DNA from: Pholis gunnellus | Lineage: Eukaryota; Chordata; Actinopteri; Perciformes; Pholidae | Assembly: GCA_910591455.2 (NCBI GenBank) | Contig: OU342804.1 | Coordinates: 26,401,207 to 26,465,206 of the forward strand | DNA length: 64,000 bases | Reading direction: 5' to 3' | Part shown: piece after piece, positions 28,204 through 40,200 of the stretch | Numbering within the stretch: position 1 is the first letter of the stretch | Layout: every line of letters starts with the position of its first letter | Position numbers and translations under genes: made by a program | Notes under the pieces: generated by a model | What the model saw: the letters and a program-made list of their open reading frames with translations, nothing else | Database searches by the model: none | What the model was told of the DNA's origin: nothing

Positions 28204-31200
28204 TACACCTGCTGCTCAGACGGCCACAGACCTGTCCAGGTGATCATCACAGAGGCAGGAAAACAGCCAGACTCCCACCCCATTCAGTGGAACCCCCCCT
28301 CAACTGTTCAAATCACCCAGTACATCCTCAAATGGAGAATTGTGAGTCACTCTTTTGGTTCAGGGTAGAAATTGCCTTTACATTTGCTGACCGGTAGCAT
28401 TAGGAAAGGTGAGCAAACAGTGAAGTGCTTTTGGTAATGTTGACTGGAGTTTGAACATGGACAAACATGGTGATTAGAGGGTACATTAAGTCCCCTTTAC
28501 AATCTACATACACAAACACACAGACTCAGGAAAACATCCCCCTCTCAGTGATTTTTGTTCTCACACATTTCTCTTTGAAGACCTCAAGGACTGACAGGCT
28601 GGTTGAAATGTTTATGAAGCTTAATTCAAATCAAACAGATTTCCTCTGAGCGGGTTTGTGTATTTTGGACAGAAAAGGCACGCAAAGCCCTCGTCTGGCC
28701 GTCCTGCTGAGAAAGTGGTGTAGTTTTCCGACAGAGTGCAAATACTCCCAAAAGCAGGATGTGGCAATAAATGGGCCTGAGCCAGAGTCCAGTCCAAAAT
28801 ATACATATATAAAGTCTTAATCTTCTGACATAGTGAATGATTCCTGTAAATTCTCTCAAATGTTCTCATATTTCTATTAAACTTCATCATCTGTGCAGTC
28901 CAAATAGTTGAGAAAATGATCTCACCACGAGGTCCATTTAGTAGTGATTCTGGAGCTTTTCATTCATATAACATGGCCTTCATCAGCAGATTTCGCTCAA
29001 CACTTTAAAGTTGTATTGTCCACGTTTGCTCAAAAGCAGAGGTTCAGAGTCCACCCTTGAGTTCGGAAACAGCAGCTGAGAAAATGCTATCGATCACATG
29101 ATGTTCATCAGCAGAAAAAGATGATCTGTTCTTCAATTTATGCTTCATGTTATAAAAACGTGACTTTTAACCCATTCAATTTTCTATCTTTTTACCCCTT
29201 CTGGTAGAAAAATACCCGTGCGCCCTGGAGGGAGGTCGCCGTCCCCGGCCACCTCAACTCTTACACCATCAGCGGGCTGCGTCCTGGCATCACCTACGAG
29301 GGTCAGCTGATTAGCATCCTGCGCTACGGACGCCGTGAGGTCACACGGTTCGATTTCACCACTACCCATGGTTCCTGTGAGTAAACTTGAGCGAATACAT
29401 TCTCTCGATGCCACAAATCTAAAGATACTTTTCACAGGAGCATTATATGTCTTTATCTCTCAAGTGGAAACATCGGAGGGAGAGACGACCCAACCTCTTG
29501 CGGTGGTGGACACTTCTGAGTCTGTGACAGAAATCACCTCAAACAGCTTCGTTGTGTCCTGGACGTCAGCCTCATCTACCATCTCTGGCTTCAGGGTGGA
29601 GTATGAGCTCAGTGAGGACGGGGCCAAGCCGAAAGTCCTAGGTGAGATCTTTTGACATGACTGAAACTTCCATAATACCTCCATAATGTCACATCCAAAT
29701 AACTAAATGGATCGACTTATTGGGTAGTTTTTCTGTTGAGGTTCTGACTGATGTATCTCAGGTTAATTGTAATCACCACCAATTCCCTTAGGAGTGGGCA
29801 ATATGGGTAAAATTCTCCATTGTGGTATATGTAGTTTTAAATCGAGGTCTTGATAAATATTGTCATGTACATTTTCTGGAAAATAACCAGAAAAGTCTGC
29901 CTGTTTTAGACTAATCTGAAAATGAAATACCTGGTGAGTCAAGATACTTGCCATTGAGCAGCCCTGCTCATTGGATATGTGTATTAACTAACCTTTTGTC
30001 GCCTTCTCCAGATGTTCCACGCACAGCCACCTCGGTCACCATCGCTGACCTCCTGCCAGGACGCAGATACAACGTTAACGTCTATGAGCTCCCAGATCAG
30101 GGACAACCAAACCTCATTCTGACCACCACCCAGACTACAGGTGGGAGAATCCCCCCTCCTCTCTCATGACAATAACATCAGGATTATGCAAGTACATTAT
30201 TTCACAAAATACAACGTGACTGATTTCCATTCTTTTCTGTTCCCCAGCTCCTGACGCCCCTGCTCAGCATGCAGTCGATCAGGTGGGAGAGTCCTCTATC
30301 AGAGTCAGCTGGTCCAGGCCTAATGCTCCTATTACTGGTAGGAAATGTGTTTATGCATAATTTAGTTGTTTGATATAGAGATCCATTTTATTTTGGCTGT
30401 GTGTAACTGTATGTTTGCGCCTACCAGGTTACCGGGTGGTGTACACGCCGTCAGTGGAAGGCAGCAGCACTGAGCTTAACCTGCCAGACTCAGAAACCTC
30501 AGTGACCCTGGTTGATCTTCTCCCCGGTCTCCTTTACAACATCAGCATCTACGCTGTGGAGGAGGACCAGGAGAGTGAGCCTGTTTTTGTACAGGTCAAC
30601 ACCGCCGGATCCCCTGTACCAGGTGCATATTTCTTATTAGATATGATCTTCCATTTAATAAAAAGGCTGAAATTAGTGAAAAAATGCTTTTTAAGCCAAT
30701 TTAATTTTTTTTGTTTTGTTAAAACAGTCACAGTATGTTATTCTATTCTGTAGATGGTAAATTATTCTTTTCATATCATTCTTTGTCTTTTGACTGACAG
30801 TGAAATCGGAACAGATTAAGTTTATACTTGCAGCTAAAGATTCCTTATAGGGCCAGGCAGCTTTAGGAGAGGCTTTCCAGTGTTTGGGAAAGACTGAGCT
30901 TGTCAAAACATTGCTTTGTCAAAATATGCTCTTACAGTTATAACCATACCACGGTAATATCCTCTTATCTTCATCCTAGTGTTTCTAGTTAGTGTAATCT
31001 TAGTCTGTGGCCCCTGAATGAACTCTCTTTAATTCATGGTGGGCTCAGGAACAGACACCTGTTAAGACGTAGTTAAAACACTTATGTAACGCAACCATGC
31101 ATGTGCTGCCCACACCCACACAAAGGCACCCACACACACTTCATAAATCCTCAGTACATCTTACATTTCTGAATCCCTCCTTGTGCCTGGCACAGCAAAA

Positions 31201-34200
31201 CGTAGTGTTTTATTATGCTAAAAAAGAAATGTGTTATGTGTTGTTTGGCATTTCTCTCATATTTTCTGTTTTATCTGGGTCTTTATTGTTGAGATCTGTA
31301 AATTGTTAAAGCCTTTTATTGCACTTTTACACAAATGATTGCAGACACAATGAAGGTTTTAGATTTATTGCTGTATTTAGCATTTTTAACCTTGTATAGT
31401 ATTTACACAGCTAACTTAAAGTTTCCCTGTGGAGTTTTTTTGTAAAATTATGTTTACGTTCAGTGTTTTTCCCAACAAAATGAGGGCCGACTCATAAAAA
31501 CATAGTGTTACTAGTGGTCAAGGGTATCTTTAAGACTGATTGACTGTCCCTTGTAAATCAATCTACCAATTCCTGTCCACAGAGGAGGTCCCGGCACCCA
31601 CAGACCTTCAGTTCTACGAGGTTACGGATACGAAGATCACCATCACCTGGACCGGTCCACCCAGCGAAGTGACCGCTTACCGGGTGCACTTCACCCCCGT
31701 CGGTCCAGGCGGCACTGAGACGAGGCTCCTGCAGCTGCCTGTCTCAGCCAACGCATATGCTGATATCACACACTTGCAGCCAGGCACACTGTACCGCTTC
31801 TACATCTACGCCATGAATGGTGGAGTGGAGAGCAAGCCGCTCCTGGGAGAAAAGTCTACTAGTAAGTATCGTCATAGACAAAGGAGGCCCGAGTTAGACG
31901 CAGAGGGATCACAATGATGTATAAAAGATGAGAGATTTTTTGCCTTACATGTGCTATAATTTTTGTCCCCTCCAGAACCTGATTCGCCCACCAATGTGCG
32001 TTTCACTGACATTGGCTCCGACAGTGCCTTGGTCATCTGGGAGGCTCCCCGCGCCATCGTCAGTGGCTACCGTCTCTTCCTGAGCATCGAGGGCTCCAGC
32101 CCCATCGAGAAGAGGATCCCTGGCAGGGTCACACAGTACCCTTTGAGGAATTTACGTCCAGACACCCTGTACACGGCCGTCCTGCACTCAGAGCTTGACA
32201 ATGACCTCAGCGAAGGCATCACTACATATTTGACCACCGGTCAGTATGAAGAGAAACACAGCATCTGCAGAGGGGAGTATAAATGGTTGCAATGAAATTA
32301 ATTTGACTTTTCCCCATTCTGTCCTCCTCCCAGCTCCCCAGATGGGAAGTGCTCCTGCTTTTAGCACTGAGGTCACTGATAGCTCTATCATCGTCACCTG
32401 GATACCTGTTCCCAGGTTCAGCTACAAGGTAGAGAACTTCATCTAGAGACACAATTGTTCATAATCACACAAAATTAAAGCTGCCCAATCAATATTTTCT
32501 TACTATTTTTGGGTCAAACCCCGATGTGTAATGTGAATGAGGTTACTTTTAGATGACAGCAACTTTATAAGGTAATAATATATAAATATTGGGTTTACTG
32601 CTTGTTGCGCTGACCCCAGGTGGCCAAAAAAACAACAACACTTAATGTAGATTTAATGTCTGTATATTTTGTGCGTTAAGTGTATTTTCCAGGTTTCTGA
32701 TCTCTGCCTCCTTCCCCCAGCTCTCTGTGCTCCCCAGCCAGGAAGGCGAGTCTCCCAGAGAAGATACCTCTAACTCTGGACGTATTTATATTCCTGGTCT
32801 GATTCCTGGAACTCAGTACACCTACAGCGTTCAGCCGATCGTCAACGGACGCAACCGCGGAAACCCCATCACCCGAAATGTTGTCACTTGTGCGTATCCA
32901 ATTCACTTTCACTATTAAACAAGTTGTATAACTGATCACCAGATTGATTTAATGTGGGCCCACATCGCACTGTTCTTGAGAGTTTGTTTAAGAAGTCACT
33001 GCTGCATCGAATCAAGTTTCTCATGCTTGTGTCATGATCTGCTTTCCTTTCCTTGCAGCCCTGTCTCCTCCCACTGACCTCAGAGTAGAGTCCAACCCCG
33101 TCACAGGAGATCTCACTGTCCACTGGGTAGCTTCCAAAACACCAGGTAAATATTGACTGTGTTCCCCACGCACTGGCTGCTCATTGGGTCTCGCCAAGTC
33201 TAGACCTTGGCCTTTGAAGGGTATTTTTTTTCCACCTGGGCAAATGTCTCTTCTCGGTATTTCCTTTTGACTCATACATTGCAAGAACCTCTTGACATTA
33301 TGTTCGACCTCCTCCATATTTGTCATGTTCCCCCACCCTCTGCAGGCATCACGGGCTACAGAGTGACAAGCACGCCGACCAACGGCCAGCGAGGAAACAC
33401 CCTGGAAGAGTTTGTCCGAGCAGATCAAACCTCATGCATGCTAGAGAGCCTGAATCTGGGGGCCGAGTACAACATCAGTGTCTTCACTACCAAGGGCCAT
33501 TTGGAAAGTGTGCCTGTGTCCACAATTGTCACACCAGGTAGGAGCCACCAGCAAAGCATTCACACATGTAAATTGGCATCAAACACAACTTTGCTGTGTC
33601 TGCGTGACAGAGGAATAAAAGGATGAGATGAATTTGCCATGAAAGGCTGGGTCGAAGTCAAACTGCAGCCAACTCCAATATTTCCCTTCCTGTCATAACA
33701 GTAATATTCTCAATATTCCCACCCTTTCAGTGTATTCCTCTTCATGCTGAGACCTTTATCCTACATATACGTTATTTTTAAAATTGGCTAAAAAAAAAAA
33801 AAAAAGCTTCAATACATACATTCATGCAGAATAACGAAAAACTAACAAGCTGACAGACACACAGCTCTGACTTTTTGTTAAAATAGACTAAAAGGATCCA
33901 TGGAGCTGCAGAGTTTGGGTCTAATCTCTGTGGGTTTGTTACAATGAGCAACCCCTTCATAACCTATTACTAACGATTGGTACCATGCATGCAGGTCATG
34001 TTTATTAATCGGGATGGGAATAATAAATCATTTTTTTTGGAGCACGCACAGAACAGTATTATTGATCACTGCTTCATTTATAACATAAACTGTGAATGTC
34101 TATTGACTTCAGTAATTTGTAATGTTCTCTGTCTAGCATGGCTACTGTTCACCTCTGGATCTCTGACTGCTTTATTGGGAATGAAATGATATAACTAATG

Positions 34201-37200
34201 TAATTATTATGGCTATTGGGTCTTTCTGTCTCTCTAATTTTGCTTGCACTTTGCAACTGACCTAACCCTTTCAGACATCCCCACGCCCAGTCACATTGAC
34301 TTTGTTGACATTACTGACACCACCATCGGCCTGCGCTGGATCCCTCTGAACTATTCTACCATTACTGGTTACCGGATAACGGTGGTAACGTCAGGCGAGA
34401 GCTTGCCAATTTTTCAAGATATGGTGGAAGCATCTGCTGGTTATTACACAATTCGTGGTTTGGAGCCGGGTGTGGACTATGACATCAGTATCTTCAGTGT
34501 TACAGAGGAGGGGGAAAGCGAGCCGACCATACACACAAAGCAAACACAAGCTGGTGATTTAACTCTTTCACTCCGTCTGTGGGGAGGGCTTGGGTTTTGA
34601 TCTGAGAGAATTGATGAAGGCACATTAACAGCCCTTTTATTAACACACATGATTAACTCAAACACTATAATGTATTTTCTTTATGTCAGTGTAAATCTGC
34701 TTTTATTCAATTAATCTCTTTCCTGTGTTAGCTATAACTTTTAATCTCTTATTCTTACAGCTATTCCAGCTCCCACCAACCTGCAGTTTAGAGGGGTGGG
34801 TCCTGACCACATTAGGGTGACATGGGCAGTCCCCCGTGTGGCCACACCAAGCGACATCTCTCGGTTTGTCATCCGTTACCATCCTGTAGCCACAGACGAC
34901 GACATCAAAGAGGTTAATGTTGGCGGAGCCACCAACACCTTTGTGCTGGAGAGTAAGATGATCTGTTTAAAAGTGTCTGACAGAAAGTTAGATTTAAAGT
35001 CCAAAATGAGTAGTTTTTCTTTGCAATGCTCCATGTCAAGCCATTCTAACTGTATACTTATCTCCCCATTTCCATATAGACCTGCTGCCCAACACTGAGT
35101 ACCGTATAAGTGTTGTTTGTGTGTACGGTGAACGAGTAAGTGAACCAGCCACAGGGACTCAGAGGACAAGTGAGTATGACAGTGGTTTCCGAAGTGCATC
35201 AAGGGTGCCGCAAGACTTGTTAATTTCCATTTTTTTACTGTCATTTTTTACTGTTTCATCACATAAAAACGAGGCAATATCTACATTAACTATTTTGTTT
35301 TAAGACTTTTGACGACCAAACCAACACGCATCAAAATCAGAAAATCACTGCATTAAAAATCCTGTTAAATATGCAATGATGCGGCAGCTAAGATTGGTGA
35401 AAAGACTCTTTTGAACAGAATAAAATAAAGAAAATACATTTAACAATTAGCATATTTAATTTCTGTTTCTTGTTTATTTAAAAAAAAAATATATATATAT
35501 ATATGTATGTATAAGCAAATGTGCACAGTCACATACCTTAAAACAGCTGACTTCTTTTATTCCTGACTTATTTAAAGACTAGATATTTTATGTTTTTAAA
35601 TGTTCATGTTCATACATATTTCATACTATAATTTAATGTTATTTGTGTTGTTAGCCCATTAAAAAAAATCTTACAGTAGATATCCATGGTGGTAATTCTG
35701 AGCTATGGTTGCATGTGGATGCATGTTTAGTTTGGGTGCCACTGGATTATGACACCAGTCCAAGTCGACAATCCCTTAATTGCTAAAATGTTGTAATTAC
35801 CATTGGATGCAATTTAAAGTCTCTCTCCTTTCCCTGCAGCTCTGGACTCCCCCACTGGCTTGGACTTCTCCGATATTCGCACCAACTCCTTCACCATTCA
35901 CTGGCTGGCTCCGACCGCTGCTATCACCGGCTACCGCATCAACTTTCAGAAGACGAGCGGCGGGAGGTCGAAAGACGAGAGGCTGCCCCCAACCAGGAAC
36001 CACTTCACTTTGAGCGGACTGACACCAGAGACAGAGTACCTGGTGTATGTGTATGCTGTCAACAACAATCAGGAGAGTCAGCCTCTGGCTGGCACACAGG
36101 CCACCAGTGAGTTTCTATACTGGTTTCCACTACAGCCTCTCCTTTTCTTTTCTTAGTGACACTAATTGGCTAAATCTTGACCTTAATTATTTGTTTTTAT
36201 AGACATTCAAAATCTGTTTTTAATTTGTTCTTCGAATCCTCTCCAGTCTCCGATGCTCCCACTGACCTGGAGGTAACATCGTCCACCCCGTCCAGCATCA
36301 CCATTCGCTGGGACGCCCCCTCTGTCACAGTGAAGAACTACAGGATCACCTATGAAGGCACAAGTCTGTACATGTTGTTTTAAGTCATAGTAGTAATAGT
36401 TTCCTCTTAACCTCGACAATATTTGTAACGTTACACTCGGCTCTTCGTCACTCTCTTTCTAGGTGGTGAGGCTCCTCAAGAGTTCACCATCCCAGGCTCT
36501 CAGACCACTGCCACCATCACCGATCTTAAGCCCGGTACTGACTACACCATCAAGGTCTATGCTGTTACCGGGAGAGGGGACAGCCCCGCCTCCGACACCT
36601 ACACACCTGTCTACATCACGCACAAGACTGGTACAGCAACATGAAAAAAAAATCGTCCTGGTAAAAACAATTTTTTGAGGGGTTAATCTAAATCTAAAGC
36701 CTGTTATGTGTCCGTCTGTCTTTCAGATACTGAGCCCCCCACTGACATGAAACTGACTGACGTGAGTGACAACGCCATCACAGTGCGCTGGTCTCCTGCT
36801 CAGGGACCAATCAGAGGATACAGAATCACCAGTGTCCCCAAAAATGGCCTGGGACCATCCTACTCTGAGGTGGTAGCCCCTGGTAAGTCAGCCCAAAAAA
36901 AGCTGCCATCTTTATTTTATATATATCATATCATATTTTTTCCAACACAGTACGCTCATCTCAGTGGCTCCTCTTCTGCTCCTCTGTTACAGATCAGACT
37001 CAAATTACATTCACAGGTCTGATGCCCACTGTTGAGTATGTTGTGAGTGTCTATGCCCTGGGCAATGATGGACAACCCTCCTCCCCCGTGGTGGAGAATG
37101 CTCTCACTGGTTAGTTTGACTCAGTTCAGTGACAAATGATTTGAAAAAAGACTTAATCTTTCTCAATCAAGGGATTATTTTTGGCACAAGTTACTGTGCA

Positions 37201-40200
37201 CAAGATGCGAGTTACTCTCAATGTTTTTCAGTGCATTTACATGCATCGGGTTACATGCATCTCCAGTATTTCTTCCTGATTTCTTGATTTCATGTTGATA
37301 TCAACCTGGTTTCCTAATCAGGATGAGGTATTGGGGAAATATTCCCCAGCTGGATTACTTGTGGATGCTTGAGTCTCCTCTCAAACAACCACCTCGCTTT
37401 AAGATGTATTTTTAGCCTCAGAAGTGTACCTTCTTTCATTAAAAACAACAGCTCAGAGCTGACAGTAATACCCCCATGTCTTCCTCCCATCCTGCAGCTA
37501 TGGACCGACCCAAGGACCTGACCTTCACTAACATTGAGTCCAACTCCATGCGCATCACTTGGGACAGTCCAGACGGCACAGTGACCTCATACCGCGTCCT
37601 GTACTCCAGCTCAGAGGAGAGGGAGAGGGAGCTGATTCCAGCACCCAGAGGTGACCAGGACACTGTGGTTCTGAGAAACCTTCGCCCCGGGACAGAGTAC
37701 ACTGTCAAAGTCATCGCCCTCCATGGCCGCACACCCAGCACACCTTTGGTGGGAACCCAGGCCACAGGTAGAAATACATAGAAAACATCAACACATTCAT
37801 GACCCAACTTATATGTCCCCTGACTCCAATTCTAAATGTGCAATTTGCCGTCTCAGTGATCCCTGCTCCGACCAGCCTGCTGATCTCTGAGGTCGGTCCT
37901 TCCACCTTCACCGTGTCATGGCGGGCTCCCAATGCACGCCTGTCAGGCTACCGTGTGGTCGTCAACCCCAAGAACATCAACGGCCCCACCAAAGAGCTGA
38001 ACGTTGCTCCGGACACCACACGTGTCGTCTTACCAGGGCTCATGGTAACCAGAATTCTTATCTCACGAATTACATGGATTCATTGTCACTCAGTGATTAA
38101 ATATCAACTGTATGTTTGTATGTTGTAGGTGGCTACCACATATCAGATACATATCTATGCTCTGAAGAACTCTGTCACTAGCAGACCGCTGGAGGGAGAG
38201 ACAACCACACTGGAAGGTAACTGGCTGCACCGTAAATGAGCACATTTACAGTCATCACAAGTTATTATGCACTGCTCTGTTTTATGTCCGCTTCCTTTCC
38301 TCCTCAATGCAGAGGTAAGTTCTCCTCAGCGTGTGCGCATCTCTGATGTGAAGGATTCTTCTTTCACGCTGACCTGGCGCTCCAAGGTGGAAACCATCAC
38401 TGGTTACCTCATCGATGCCACGCCCGTCAGTGGCTCGCACCCCACCATCAGCAGGACCATCCCCGGAGAAACAAACACCTACACTCTCACAGGTACAATA
38501 GACCTACCTGCTAGACAGACCTTTTAAAAACATGGAAACAGGTTTACAGATGTAAGTATTGGAAGTGTGATTTCACTATTTTCTATTCTTTTTTTTCCTA
38601 AGGTCTGCAGCCAGGCACAACATACTCTGTTAGCCTGTATACTCTGAAGGGCAACTTAAAGAGCGACCCATTTACTGTCAGCATTACAACAGGTAAATAC
38701 GCAAATCTGTGTCTGATCTCCCTGCTTCATTGTGATTGCATTTCACGCTTTATAATGTGAACTTAAGTCCGATTTTTTCATATCCATAAATGTTGATCTT
38801 CATGTAGTTGCTGGTGCTTTATCGCTCTCACTCATTGCATACAGTAAATCCTGTGTATACAGTACAATGTTAATACAAGCAATGTAAAGGGTCAAAGACA
38901 GAGCGATGAAAAGACTAATGCACACAATGGTTTAGTTAAATGCAGCCACAGTAGACATTTTCGAGATTATATCTCTAATTCTGCTGCATCAATTCAGATT
39001 CTTTTTTTCTCTGTGGGTTCGACAATGTTTTAGGAGCGCTCTGTTAAATCGGTGGAGTACTCATTTAAGTCAGGTCTTAAAACCCAAATTGAAATGAGAA
39101 ATGCAGCTGTAGCGTTTGACATAAATCCCAACTGTAACCCGACAATGCACACACAAATTAACAAGCAATCAGATGATCTAAGATGATGTTTTTCTTCATA
39201 GCTAAACCAGTGGTCCAGGCTCCCACCAACCTCCAGTTCACATCTTTGACCCCCACCTCCATCTCCTTCACCTGGCAGCCACCTGCCACACACATCACGG
39301 GATACTACGTCACCTATGAGGAGTCAGGAGGAGCACCACGAGAGCTCAACCCACGACCTCACGCCGGCCAAAACTACGCCACCATTTCTGGTATACACTT
39401 GTCAACTGCTCCATTATCAATAAATACTATATTGCCACAGGAGATATTGTTTTGTCACTGAAATAACATTTTGCTTATTTAATTGGGCTACAGCGCATTT
39501 TATTTTTCATTTCCATTTTGATTGACAAAAAAAGTGTTAGATTTATGAAAAGCTTCATACAGGCTCAACCGGTTGTATGATTATTTTACACGTAATCACG
39601 AGTCAAGTGCAACCAACTCAGTCCACTATATGATGATTGTTTCTCTCCTCAGGCCTGAGACCAGCCACCGCGTACATTATCAAGATCATCGCCATCCAGA
39701 ACACACAGAGGAGCACACCGCTGGTGGGCAAAATCAGGACTCGTGAGTATTTTCAGACTTCTGCTCTGTACAGTGACAAATATGATGGTGAAGGTGATGC
39801 ATTTGAAATCCTTGAAATGTCCTCCTGAAATGTAAGGTTTGAATGGAAGCTTTTAATCTGCTCAGCTGAATTTAAATGTCTTGCTGCAACAGCTCAGAGG
39901 CTTTGAAATAAACTTTAGAAGTCAATCAGCGTGAGTTCTCCTAAAACAATAATAATACTTTTTTATTTTGAATGCCTCCAGAAATGCCATTCAAAATATC
40001 TTGTGTGTTCGTAATACTGCATTATGTCTCACTTTGCCGTGAAGAAGTAGCCCAGCAGTGCTGCACATTTGTTGGCTGAGATATGTTACTGCAGCTCTGC
40101 TTTACCCCTCCCACATCTAACCTGCTTGCTTCCCTAACCCTCTCTCCCGCTCAGAACCAGACTCCTTGCTTCCCTTGCCTCTGCCCAACCGCCCCGGAGG

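Noticed and set aside
31583..32239. Single-exon III-4 and III-5 repeats as a fish-specific intron loss
   Set aside because: I first assumed most FNIII repeats are split in two. However, counting exons this way makes EIIIB exon 25 and EIIIA exon 33, the numbers used for human FN1, so the human gene must have the same single-exon repeats.
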